A DNA stretch of 61,354 nucleotides from GYS-P2D sp964414425 (GCA_964414425.1 CAYPWL010000020.1:1-61354); one strand, 5' to 3'. Positions 48,401-58,503 are shown, numbered from the stretch's first letter. The notes: a model not told the origin generated them from the letters alone. Numbers and translations are program-made.

Positions 48401-50871
48401 TTAGTCAAGGTATCTCTAAACGTCCCAGACATATCGATCATGAACCCTCCAAAATTGATGATCTCGCCTGCGCAGATAGAAGTGTCTATTACTATTCCTG
48501 AAATCTCCTCAACACTCACTTCCAGGATCACGATGCTGTCACAGCCCGTCATACTACTCTCAGAGGTGTCTCTATACATCCCAGACTCCGTAATCATCAT
48601 TCCGCCAAACTCGACAAACTCACCTTCGCATATTGAAGTGTCAAGTACTATCTCAATAGATTCAATAACTGTGAGGTTAAGCGTGACGAAACTATCACAT
48701 TGTGCCATATTAATCAGGGTGTCTCTAAAACTACCCGTAGTCTTCAACACCTGTCCATTAAAATCTATTGATTCTCCCTCACAGATAGTCATATCCAACA
48801 CCGTCGAAGAAGTATCTCTTACCTCAAATGTGATTGTAGTATTGGACATACAGCCTGTCTCCTCATCAGTAAACTCAACAATAAATACATCTCCATCTTC
48901 AACAGATACAACCGTAGATGTTAGAGGCGTAACAATGATTGAGTCATTGATCTCGTGCGTCCCAAGGTTCATAACAACATCTTGATTGAAGCCGATCCAC
49001 TCCAAGCTCGGATCAAAGGCATCGTTGCCAACCATATCTCCGTCAAAAATATTGGAACTTCGCACAAGCGTATGGTTCTGCGTAGCCGTCAGTCCGCTAC
49101 CCCACTGAGTGCCTGGGTCAGTGCCGATCTGGCCAATAATATCTATCTCCACTCCATTATTACTGAGTGATATCGCATCGTCTCCATTATAAAATGATCC
49201 ACCATACAAAGAGTCAGCTACGACACCCAAGGCAGGATCAATACCATCATCGCAGAGTACATAGGTATCGGATGTCGCCAGCATCCCTGACAAGCCTAGA
49301 CTCCTTGAGATCGACGTGCTCCCATTGAAATAAAAGTTGATCGCATAAGTTGACAGATCAACCGTAGCTCCAGTATTATTATAAATCTCGATACACTTAT
49401 TATCGCTGCTGCCCTCGACATACTCCGATATGAACAGGTCATCTGAGCGGATGATCTCTTGCTCACTATAAGAGAAGGTGCCTGAAGCAGACGTTATGGA
49501 TGATTCATATTGACTCAGATCAACCGTCTGTGTTTCGTCTATACATAAGGTATCCGTCACCATAGATAGCGCTGGCAATGGCTCAACTATCACGTTAAGT
49601 GTGATGATGCTATCACACATGGCCGCATTAGTGAGCGTATCCATAAAAGAACCCGATGTGCTGATCAATTGCCCATTGAATTGGATCACGTCACCGATAC
49701 AAATTGAAGTATCGATGATTGATGAAGATAGGTCTCGCACTAACACTGTTACCCTATCAGCTGGACTTTCACAACCATCTTGGACCTTAGTGACATAAAA
49801 TGTCGTATCTGCACTTACTGCTGTGATCGAATAGCTGGTAACCGATTCTGAGAGCAAGACACTCTCGCCACTGGCAGGATCAGAATCGTATACGTTATAA
49901 GTACATCCGGCGCCTACTCTATCCCCGGTCAATTGAATGTTGTCAAAAGCTATATCAGTACCACCATCATTTAAGTCCATTTCGATGGTCAAGTTCAATA
50001 CAGCACCCGTACCCATGAGAGGAGCAAAATATTGCACGAATGTCGAGGTAATCTCTGCGCCATCGCCAGTACCATCAAAATCGCTGTCTATGAAGGGTGC
50101 CGAATTGCTAGTTGCGCCATCATTCTCTATCCAGATGAGGTTCTCGGTTGGTCCACCATCAATGCTGTAGGTGATATGCACAAAGTCTGTGGCATCCCAA
50201 TTTTCTGAAGAGCCATTATCATCTTCGGCTATAAATACTAAAAAATCAAGATTAGTCAATCCCGATATATTAATATTGCTGAAGGTCAATGTCTGATTAG
50301 GGCTAGCTCCATCACCATCTATATCCTGTGCTGCGAAATAACTTGAGCCTTGTACATTCAAAAAACTCTCTCCTGAAATATTGCTTCCGTCTGTGCGAAT
50401 AAAATAATCCTGACCACCATCTGTAAACTCTGGTATACTAACCGTGTAGAATATCTCATCGTCCTCAAAATCTTCGAATAAGACAGTTTCTGCTATACTC
50501 GTCTCTGCCCCAGGTGGAAAATCTATAGTTACATCTGATCCAATACAAACCGATGTATCTGGGATCATAGGGGTATCTGTCAAAATTTTTGTAGAGACCT
50601 CCTCAGCACAGATCGCATTGTTAATCTTAGTAGAGCCTGTGTCCGTATCCAAGATAAAGAAGTTTTCATCTATGCACACATTGGCATGTATATGACCGTA
50701 ATCACTTGTAGTATAATCAAGTGAATTAGAGGGTAAAATCGATACTATAAGAAAGAGTATTACCATACTCGATCGAAGACATATCATTTTGGGCTGCGGT
50801 TGGTTTACGGTTTTGGTAGAACCACCAAAATAATTAAGAATGTGTGATCCGAAGAGGAATATCACGCACAT
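42477..50871 (-). CDS. Giant T9SS cargo protein with lamin-tail, CDSI-type repeat, DUF11, HYR-like, dockerin-like and cohesin-like domains (interrupted by assembly gap)
   Basis: Two open frames continue through the 100-N gap at 48251-48350 and must be one gene of at least 2800 aa. The signal peptide probably starts at the Met encoded at 50787 (MICLRSSMVILFLIVSILPS). Order: a jelly-roll-like domain with FEDFEDDE (about 50,600-49,900), a ~50-aa repeat of DTSIC.G..I.F.G....SG...DTL....CDSI..L.V.V type, a lamin-tail domain (LFISEYVEGSSDNKCIEIYN), three more ~50-aa repeats (to 48,350), the gap, another lamin-tail domain (LFFSEYIEGPTGANNKCLEIYN), a DUF11-like domain (GDIVSFDLTILNQGEVAAYD), HYR-like modules with WTIIDWC, then carboxypeptidase-regulatory-like, dockerin-like (GDINQDGRITTLDL) and cohesin-like domains and a T9SS type A domain (SVYPNPFIHKANL). 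Likely surface-exposed. Confidence 0.85.
48251..48350. other. Assembly gap (100 N) at a collapsed internal repeat
   Basis: The 55 nt left of the gap (48196-48250) equal 48941-48995, and the 55 nt right of it (48351-48405) equal 49578-49632. The gap therefore sits in a repeat whose second copy is assembled. If the missing copy matches, 582 nt (194 codons) are absent, not 100, and the frame is kept. Confidence 0.85.
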
Positions 50872-50891
50872 TAACTATGTATAAAGCTGAT

Positions 50892-53800
50892 TTAGTTACC
50901 TGCCCATGGAAATTGACTGCAGGTGATATCATTGATCAGAATGAGCACTGCGTCAGCTACTGGCTCACACGGCCCAGGAGGGTCTGTTGAAGTTAATGTA
51001 AGAATGACTTCTCCGTTCTCAATATCTCGAGGACCTAACCTATAAACAGATGCCGATCCAGAGATATTAAAAATGCCTCCTACATCAAAAGTGCCATCGC
51101 CCATAGATGTCCATAATCCAGTATTGGCACCGCCTGATATCGACGCTCCCAGATCAGATAGTGTTATCTCACCAGTTGCACTGCACACACTGAATGGCAG
51201 CATCCCAGCTTCTACAACTACCGGTTCGTTAAAGATCAAATTGACATTTATAATACTATCACAGCCTAATGCACCCGGTATCGTTTCTACACCTGTAGGA
51301 TTGGATTCATCATAGAGGGTATCATTGACTAAGATGCCATATCCATCTCCTTGGCATCCTACATAATCAATATTACTTTCTGTGGATATTCCTATGGATA
51401 CGAGCATGGTGTCTATAGCTGAGCAGCCTAAACTATTGGTTACTACGAGTTCTATTAGTTCCTCTGCTGTCTCGGTTACAGATATAGCATCAAGCATGAG
51501 AATATCTGAAGATATATTGGACAATGCTAAACCAGAACTACCATCAGATATAAGACTCCATTGATAAGATGGTGTAGGTCCTAAGTCTCCTACTATTGTA
51601 GGCTGTACTTGGATATCTTCACCAGCGCAGATAACGATATCTTCAGTGACAACAGTTCCCATATCAGCACATAGGTCTGAATCATTGTCCTTACATCTGA
51701 ATTCTATGCCATCAGAACTTATCGGACCGCCAAAGTTTACGCCTTGCCACTGAAAATTTGGTAGGCTACTAAAAGCAGCGATACCTCCCGTCCCAGTGAA
51801 TATATGATCATATGTCCCATCGCCGTTATCGATCTGTGTATATACAAATAGGTTGTTATTCGTGATTTGACTAACATCCAGTTCATAGCTAGCATTTGAG
51901 ATCCGCGCCTGCCATGAATTAATGTCTTCTGCTGAAGTATTTTGTATACCAAAACCCCACGCAAACTGCTGCTCATTGAAAAAATTAGTTCGTAAATTAC
52001 ATGAAATTCCAGTCGGACCCTCTACAATAACATTCATTGTATCAAGATCAGTACAACCCGCTTCACTCGTCAGTAGTATCTCTATTTGCTCTTGGCCATC
52101 GGCGGAAATTGATGAGCCATCAATTGTCAAAATCTCAGCATTAGTATTGCTCAATATTATACCAGAAGTATCATCTGAAATCAGCCTCCATTGATAAGTT
52201 GGTGATGAGCCACTTGTTCCAGACACCACAGGTTGTATCTCGACGATCTCGCCTACGCTTATAGAAGTGTCAGAAATAGAAACAATAGGATGTTCAACAA
52301 AAATAGTCCTTTCGCAAAAGGATTCGCAGCCATTGGGGGCGGTCACTACTACATCGTAAGTTGTTGTTTCATCTGGGGTAACCTCTATTCCGGCAGTGGT
52401 CTCTCCTGTTGACCACAGGTAGGTATACCCAGCGACACCTTCGGCTTCAACAATCCAACTTCCACTGGTAGGGCCTGCCGTATTCTGGACACCAAAATGC
52501 AAGATGTTTGTACCGACTCTAAAATTTTGAGGGGTGGTGACCCAATTCGTCGGAAATACTTCCACCATCTCGGTGCTCGTCACTGTCTGTGAACTAAAGT
52601 ATCTTACCTCATCGCTTTGGATTGTAATGATAGATCGCGGCAACCCATTAATATTCGGCAACCAAGGTCGTTCGGTTTGCATTCCGCCATTATTCCATGA
52701 TTCTGGCTGAAAAACTCTTGGAATAATTTGATTGCCGTTAAGAATGATTTCATCAAAGTGATCATCCCAAGTGGGTAAAGTGATAGTTACCAGAACCCCC
52801 TCTGGCACCTGGACCCCAATGATCTCATGTTCGAGAGAAACTCCGTCCCCAGAATTATTCCTGGGTACAATGCCAAAATCTGGCATTACGTCAAATATTG
52901 TGGTGGCATCAAGGGATAGAGTAGTTCCATCACAAATTGAGTCTGTAGATGTCTGTATACTACAAGGTTCAACGCCTAACAGAAATATAGTGACATCGGT
53001 GCTGTCAACGAAGCCATTATCATCTTGAATGCTATACCTCAGATCTATAGTTCCTAAAACTGCGTCGACAGCGCTTATGGATAGGTCTTGCGAACTGGTT
53101 CCACTGAGTTCAAATCCTGAAGCGGTAGAAGATGGTAAGACGCTCCATTGATGATTGACTATAACGCCATCTGGATGGATGATCTCTGGTTGTAGCAAGA
53201 TAGATGATCCGTTGCAAAAGGAGCTGTCTGCTATATTTATAACTACCTCTGGTGATGGTTCTATTTCACAGGTTTCTATAAGAATATCATCTATGAAGAC
53301 CCTGTCCCCATTGGATGTTGCATCTGCTCTAAATCTAAAATATGTGGTACTTGAAAATGGTCCATCTATGGTAATAGACTCAGATATTGCTTCGTTGTTT
53401 TCAAAATCAACCTGATGAATCCAATCTTCCTCAATGGTGAAATTTACACCATCCGACGACGTCTGAAACCAAAAATCTTCGTCATTCTCAAAACTCAATG
53501 CTCTATAATTGAAAGAAACTTGCAATTGATCAACGTCAGAGATATCATGAGGTCCTGAAGTGATCAGAGAAGTATTAGTATTATCTCTTAAACTAACCGA
53601 AACAATTCCACTACTTGCTAAAAACGAACTGAAGAACCTAGACGCATCTGAGCCCCCATCAATCCAGTTACCGAAGCCTACTTCAAAATCATCAAATATT
53701 AATGTTTCACAGACAGATGGTGTCATCACTCGCTGACTTATCTCGAGTCGGTCTATGGCCGCCTCTACTTTGCTTGGGTTAGCTACATCTCGCGAAGACG

Positions 53801-54422
53801 CTTGTACATAGATGTCACGACCAGCGAGCGCCAAGAGTGAGCCTTGATAAAGCTCCCAAGTTGCATCTCTTGAACTTGGAGCCCCAAATTCTTCAACTAA
53901 GCTTAGCAACTCGTTGTCATCTGACGCATCATGGACGGTAATAAGCAAGTTGTCATCCACAGATGAGTTAGTAAAATGCGAAAAATAATATGAGAAGCTG
54001 ATGTCAATAGATTCTGCCTGTGGATCTAAAGTTATAGTGGGCGATCTCACAATTGTCGGGCCACCGTCTACGTCTTGATTATTGATAGATCCTGTCACCA
54101 GAGATTGATTACCCTCTATGGCGACGATCTCCATGCGTGTGACACCTGTAAAGTAAGGCGAAGGAACATCATTGATCCAATTGCCATCCGTTGCAAATGA
54201 GCTAAGTGTCCAGTTATTATCTCCGTCATTATCTTCAAAATCTGCACTGAAGATGACTTCATCCATAATAGGATTAACGACAGAATAATTTATGGTGGGA
54301 ATTGAGCCAGTAGAAGAAAGGTATAATGATGACAATAGAATGAGGAGCAATATGCTCACAGCCATTCTTTTGGCAACCAAAGCGGTAGCCAAAAGAGCAT
54401 TTATCATTCTGCGGCTCTTCAT
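50892..54422 (-). CDS. Large secreted beta-sandwich protein without a T9SS sorting domain
   Basis: A 1176-aa product with a long signal segment (about 20-40, AVSILLLILLSSLYLSS). Two MAM/jelly-roll-like beta-sandwiches (about 55-225 and 235-385, starting FSADFEDNDGDNNW and FDDFEVGFGNW), a PKD-like part, a domain around ILNGNQIIPRVF (about 530-640), a YLWSTGETT-type PKD repeat (about 670) and a Cys-bounded W-rich domain at about 800-905 (WGFGIQNTSAEDINSWQ), whose order of Trp, GF, Asn and Cys residues resembles CBM2 cellulose-binding modules only loosely. The end (VADAVLILINDITC...PWAGN) lacks the NP-start and Gly-Tyr strand of a T9SS sorting domain. It is first of the four giant genes and 20 nt ahead of the next. 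How it leaves the cell or is anchored is unclear. Confidence 0.8.
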   Translation of the reverse strand: MKSRRMINALLATALVAKRMAVSILLLILLSSLYLSSTGSIPTINYSVVNPIMDEVIFSADFEDNDGDNNWTLSSFATDGNWINDVPSPYFTGVTRMEIVAIEGNQSLVTGSINNQDVDGGPTIVRSPTITLDPQAESIDISFSYYFSHFTNSSVDDNLLITVHDASDDNELLSLVEEFGAPSSRDATWELYQGSLLALAGRDIYVQASSRDVANPSKVEAAIDRLEISQRVMTPSVCETLIFDDFEVGFGNWIDGGSDASRFFSSFLASSGIVSVSLRDNTNTSLITSGPHDISDVDQLQVSFNYRALSFENDEDFWFQTSSDGVNFTIEEDWIHQVDFENNEAISESITIDGPFSSTTYFRFRADATSNGDRVFIDDILIETCEIEPSPEVVINIADSSFCNGSSILLQPEIIHPDGVIVNHQWSVLPSSTASGFELSGTSSQDLSISAVDAVLGTIDLRYSIQDDNGFVDSTDVTIFLLGVEPCSIQTSTDSICDGTTLSLDATTIFDVMPDFGIVPRNNSGDGVSLEHEIIGVQVPEGVLVTITLPTWDDHFDEIILNGNQIIPRVFQPESWNNGGMQTERPWLPNINGLPRSIITIQSDEVRYFSSQTVTSTEMVEVFPTNWVTTPQNFRVGTNILHFGVQNTAGPTSGSWIVEAEGVAGYTYLWSTGETTAGIEVTPDETTTYDVVVTAPNGCESFCERTIFVEHPIVSISDTSISVGEIVEIQPVVSGTSGSSPTYQWRLISDDTSGIILSNTNAEILTIDGSSISADGQEQIEILLTSEAGCTDLDTMNVIVEGPTGISCNLRTNFFNEQQFAWGFGIQNTSAEDINSWQARISNASYELDVSQITNNNLFVYTQIDNGDGTYDHIFTGTGGIAAFSSLPNFQWQGVNFGGPISSDGIEFRCKDNDSDLCADMGTVVTEDIVICAGEDIQVQPTIVGDLGPTPSYQWSLISDGSSGLALSNISSDILMLDAISVTETAEELIELVVTNSLGCSAIDTMLVSIGISTESNIDYVGCQGDGYGILVNDTLYDESNPTGVETIPGALGCDSIINVNLIFNEPVVVEAGMLPFSVCSATGEITLSDLGASISGGANTGLWTSMGDGTFDVGGIFNISGSASVYRLGPRDIENGEVILTLTSTDPPGPCEPVADAVLILINDITCSQFPWAGN

Positions 54423-54740
54423 AGGTTCTATCGTCTTATAGGAGACAGGGTTTCGCTATCTCATATATAATTTTAAAGATATGTTTTATACCCTATGTAA
54501 TATAGAAATATGAGAGTTTTTTCTATGTGTAAGCTTTTGACATAGACAAAGGTCCTATATAGAGGCATCGAAATCCGCCTAAACGGCTATATATCAACGG
54601 TATATACTTAACCCGTAACGGGTATGATAGATGGGCTATATCCTAATTAAACCCGATAAAGTATCTGATAAGATCCTATCGATTAGTGCGACTGTATAAA
54701 GCACTTATCCCAACTCAAAATTCTTTCAAATTTTCGCAAT
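54423..54740. other. Intergenic region upstream of the giant-gene operon
   Basis: About 320 nt of AT-rich sequence with short palindromes (for example ACCCGTAACGGGT near 54,610-54,625). It should hold the promoter for the 1176-aa gene. No ORF or RNA gene is seen. Confidence 0.4.
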
Positions 54741-54774
54741 AAAAAAGGGCCCTGATTGAGTCATCAGAGCCCCG
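54741..54774 (-). terminator. Terminator of the M16 protease operon
   Basis: GGGC-mismatch-CTGAT/ATCAG-mismatch-GCCC stem, on the minus strand ending in six T residues, 22 nt after the stop of the second M16 gene. Confidence 0.8.
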
Positions 54775-54795
54775 CTATATTAGTTATGAATGTGT

Positions 54796-56967
54796 CTATT
54801 TAATATCAAATAGAGACATGTCAACGTCACCATTGATATCGACTGATTCTAATTTCATTTCTACTGTTGTAGGCATCATACCTGCAATCTTTAAGACTGA
54901 TGGCATCATAAGACCATCATAAGATTTGTAGTCTTGCATATCGGTTGTAATAGTAGTTTCTCCGGCTGGACCAGGTGCCGTTGCTACAGTCCTGACTAAC
55001 AAGCTCTTATCCACCGAATAGAACTCTGTAACCTTATCACCTGTAGGCTTAGTTACTGATACTTTATAACAAGAAACGCCATCGACCGTCTCTGCTCCGA
55101 TCAGCTCCATTGTACTACCATTACTTAGATAGTCAAATTGAGGGTTGACCGTAGCTTGTTCCTTGATCGCTGCAAGTTGTGGACCCTCTGTAATCACTTG
55201 GCTTGCGCCCATCTGTGAAACTTCCAACACCTCTCCGTTATACTTCTGCTCCATAAAGGTCATCTGCCCATTACCCATAGACATGGCAAACTTGCCATCA
55301 GAGTAGGTATTCTTCATGGTCATATTTTGCCCCATCATCGAAGCCGACATAGTAGTTGCTACAGACTTTATATTCTTAAGCTTATCCATACCACCGATTG
55401 CAGCTACATAATCTTGGATTACCTGCTTACCAGTGAGACCCTCAGGGATCTCCGTAGCATCAGGGACCATGATCTTGCCAAAGGAATCATAGTAGCTGAT
55501 CTCACCATCTCCATCGAACTGCATCAATGTCTCAGCGACCTCATCTTTACTACCCACCACGAATATATGTGCTGCCTCAGGTCTGATATACTTCTTAGCC
55601 ATAGCTTGGATATCTTCGACAGTAACAGCATTTAGCTTCTCCAGATAAGTCTCATAATAATCATCAGGGAGGTTGTTTCTAAATCGATTCAATGCGAATC
55701 GTGCTATCGTCTGTGGCGACTCAAGCGATCGTGCAAAACCTCCTGTCATGAAGTTCTTCGTATTCTGAAGTACCTCTGCATCTACAGGCTCCTTAGTGAT
55801 ACGATCCAACTCATATAAGATCTGCGTAATTGAGCTATCAGTAACCTCATTACGCACACTTGCCGACGCATTAAACGAACCTACCAAACGATCAGCACTT
55901 ACATTGGAACCCGCTCCGTAGGTGTACGCTTTATCCTCTCTCAGATTGAGATTGAGACGTCCCGAGAACCCTCCACCTAAGATCGTATTCATCACACGAG
56001 CAGGGATTACATCTGGAGAGCTAGGCTTCATATCTATCGGATAGCTCACATTGACTACCGATTGTACGGCACCATCCTTATTAGCAAACTGTACTTGTGT
56101 AGAGCTGGCATCCGGCACAGCCTTGTGTCTTACCGGCTTAAATGGCTTACGCTCCCAGTTGCCAAAATATTTGTTGGCTACATCCTCAGCTGCGTCAACG
56201 GTGATATCTCCTACGATGACGAGATACGCATTATTAGGGATGAAAAAATCATCTACATATTTGCGGCAAGCATCTATATCGATAGCCTTAACATTGTCCT
56301 CAGTCTGGATCTCTCCATAAGGATGATCTGGACCATACATCACACTCGCTCTCATATTAGCAGAGATACTGTTAGGATCTGTCTTACCAGCCTCTAATCC
56401 TGTTAACGTCTGTGTTTTGATTTTCTCCAATTCGTCGGCTGGCATCGATGGATTGTATAGGACATCTGTCATTATATCCAACAATGCTGGCATATGCTTA
56501 GTCAGAGAACTGCCAAACATCCCACTGCCGAATGTATTGAAGTTGGCACCGATAAAGTCAACAGCTTCATCGATCTCAGCCTTGCTCTTAGTTGTCGTAC
56601 CACGCCCCATGAGATCACCAGCCATAGATACATAACCGACTTTGTCATATTCCAATATCTGATCATTCTTCAATGATACTTGGAATGATACTGATGGAAT
56701 CTTATGATTTTCGACCACGATTACCTGTAGACCATTATCCAGTTTGAATGTATTGGCATTGCCGATGTTGATCTTAGGCGCAGGGCCTGCAGCAGGAGGC
56801 GAACTCCTGAAGTCCGTGGCATCGGCCATCTTATCATCCATCATCTCTTTGGTCTCCATGACCTTGTCCTCCATTGCCTTTTCGGCAGTGGCGACTTCTG
56901 TGCTCTTACATTGCGCTAAGCATAGTATGATAGCCGCAAAACTTATAATTTTTATTCCTTGTATCAT
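54796..56967 (-). CDS. M16 family protein, inactive subunit, lipoprotein with C-terminal LolA-like extension
   Basis: A 723-aa lipoprotein (lipobox CLAQC), with a charged linker (about 25-55, MEDKVMETKEMMDDK) before two M16-type domains (about 70-500). The position where M16 proteases carry HxxEH reads VGYVSMAGDLMGRG here, so the zinc ligands are missing and the subunit is probably non-catalytic. In two-subunit M16 proteases such a subunit binds substrate beside the active one; the active partner is the next gene upstream, 1 nt apart. The C-terminal ~225 residues (KQVIQDYVAAIGGMDKLKNIKSV...) resemble outer-membrane lipoprotein-sorting-like (LolA/DUF-type) beta domains. The fusion could give it a lipid- or peptide-binding function. 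Confidence 0.8.
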   Translation of the reverse strand: MIQGIKIISFAAIILCLAQCKSTEVATAEKAMEDKVMETKEMMDDKMADATDFRSSPPAAGPAPKINIGNANTFKLDNGLQVIVVENHKIPSVSFQVSLKNDQILEYDKVGYVSMAGDLMGRGTTTKSKAEIDEAVDFIGANFNTFGSGMFGSSLTKHMPALLDIMTDVLYNPSMPADELEKIKTQTLTGLEAGKTDPNSISANMRASVMYGPDHPYGEIQTEDNVKAIDIDACRKYVDDFFIPNNAYLVIVGDITVDAAEDVANKYFGNWERKPFKPVRHKAVPDASSTQVQFANKDGAVQSVVNVSYPIDMKPSSPDVIPARVMNTILGGGFSGRLNLNLREDKAYTYGAGSNVSADRLVGSFNASASVRNEVTDSSITQILYELDRITKEPVDAEVLQNTKNFMTGGFARSLESPQTIARFALNRFRNNLPDDYYETYLEKLNAVTVEDIQAMAKKYIRPEAAHIFVVGSKDEVAETLMQFDGDGEISYYDSFGKIMVPDATEIPEGLTGKQVIQDYVAAIGGMDKLKNIKSVATTMSASMMGQNMTMKNTYSDGKFAMSMGNGQMTFMEQKYNGEVLEVSQMGASQVITEGPQLAAIKEQATVNPQFDYLSNGSTMELIGAETVDGVSCYKVSVTKPTGDKVTEFYSVDKSLLVRTVATAPGPAGETTITTDMQDYKSYDGLMMPSVLKIAGMMPTTVEMKLESVDINGDVDMSLFDIK

Positions 56968-56968
56968 G

Positions 56969-58297
56969 TTATGGATTTGATGGTTCTGGTAAATAATTTA
57001 GGACCACTCTGTTGTCTTTATTGAAGTACTTCTTAGCAACTCTCTGGATATCCTCACGTGTTACCGCCAGGAACCTCTCAAGCTCAGTATTGATCAAGTC
57101 CGTATTGCCATAGTACATGTAGTAATTAGCCAAGCTCTCAGCGATACCCGCTACACGGGCATTTCTCGTGATAAACTGGCTCTCTACTTGGTTTCTTAAT
57201 TTCTGGAACTCACGTTCTCCGATAAGTTCATTTTGAACCTTGACGTATTCTGCATCGAGTGCGGTCTGTGCTGTAGCTACATCAATACCCACATTAGGCA
57301 GACCAAATACTAATGCTACACCTGGATCCTCCAACTCTAATGGAAAACTACCAATCTGCAATACCAGTTGCTGCTCATCTCTGAGCGACTTATTAAGTCG
57401 AGAACTCTCTCCGCCAGACATCAATGTGTTGAGCATACTTACAGCATAAAAGTCATCAGTACCTTGGGCAGGAATCCTATACCCCATGATGATGGCAGGA
57501 ATCTGAATCTTGCCATAAGTCGTATCAACGATCTCGCCTGATAAGGCTGGCTCGACGATATCTGGTCTGAATATCTTAGGATTCTTAACTGGAATAGGCG
57601 CAAAATACTTGTCCACTAATGCCTTAGTCTCTTCGATATCTATATCGCCGGCAATAGACAGTACCGCATTGTTAGGCGTGTAAAAATCTTCGTAGAACTG
57701 CACATAGTCCTCTTCTTGTGCCGCATCGAGATCATCCATGGATCCGATTACAGACCATTGATACGGGTGTTTAGTGTATAATCGTTTGTTGATTTGCTCT
57801 ACAAACTTCAACAGTGAGTAAGGCGGATTATCAACTCTCAGTCTTCTTTCTTCTTTGACAACCTCACGTTGCGTCTCGATACCGATCTGATCAACTTTGG
57901 CATGTAGCAGCCTCTCGGACTCTAACCACATCCCTAGTTCTAACTGATTAGAAGGTAATAACTCGAAGTAATAAGTCCGATCATACCAAGTATTGGCATT
58001 ATTAGTTCCTCCAGCATTAGTGATGTATTGGAAGAATTCACCTCTATCGATGTTTTCTGAACCTTCGAAGAGCAGGTGCTCAAAAAAGTGAGCAAATCCT
58101 GTTCTGCCTGGATTTTCGTTTTTAGAGCCTACGTGATACATCACAGATACTACTGCGATGGGGGTGGCTTTGTCTTGGTGCAAGATCACATGCATCCCAT
58201 TGTCTAAGTCATACTCCACAAAATCTATTTTGTTGAGCTGGCTCATGAGTGGAATGGCACCCCAAAGTAACAGGGCGAGAGCTAGATATTTTCTCAT
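56969..58297 (-). CDS. M16 family zinc peptidase (active subunit)
   Basis: A pitrilysin/insulinase-family protease of 442 aa with a signal peptide. The inverted zinc motif HFFEH is at 70-74 (RTGFAHFFEHLLFEGS) with a downstream Glu ligand in the helix around REVVKEERRLR (about 150). The C-terminal domain carries GGESSRLNKSLRDEQ, a typical substrate-binding block. It is first of a two-gene operon with the zinc-less subunit, so the pair probably works as a heterodimer in the periplasm, degrading or processing peptides. Normal length for a single-fold M16 subunit. Confidence 0.9.
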   Translation of the reverse strand: MRKYLALALLLWGAIPLMSQLNKIDFVEYDLDNGMHVILHQDKATPIAVVSVMYHVGSKNENPGRTGFAHFFEHLLFEGSENIDRGEFFQYITNAGGTNNANTWYDRTYYFELLPSNQLELGMWLESERLLHAKVDQIGIETQREVVKEERRLRVDNPPYSLLKFVEQINKRLYTKHPYQWSVIGSMDDLDAAQEEDYVQFYEDFYTPNNAVLSIAGDIDIEETKALVDKYFAPIPVKNPKIFRPDIVEPALSGEIVDTTYGKIQIPAIIMGYRIPAQGTDDFYAVSMLNTLMSGGESSRLNKSLRDEQQLVLQIGSFPLELEDPGVALVFGLPNVGIDVATAQTALDAEYVKVQNELIGEREFQKLRNQVESQFITRNARVAGIAESLANYYMYYGNTDLINTELERFLAVTREDIQRVAKKYFNKDNRVVLNYLPEPSNP

Positions 58298-58503
58298 TTA
58301 CACATTATTTGTTTATTATATTGAAATTGACTGTCGCAAAATATAAGGACTCACAAGAATAAATTGTTCTCTTCGACTAATTATTCTAATAATTCGTCGA
58401 ATTAACATTAGGGAGACTTCGATAAGATTGGTACTTTTCGATATTGCCAATTCTAAACTTGACTTGATCACGGCCTTATAATAGGCTTAAAAAACAGCTT
58501 ACG

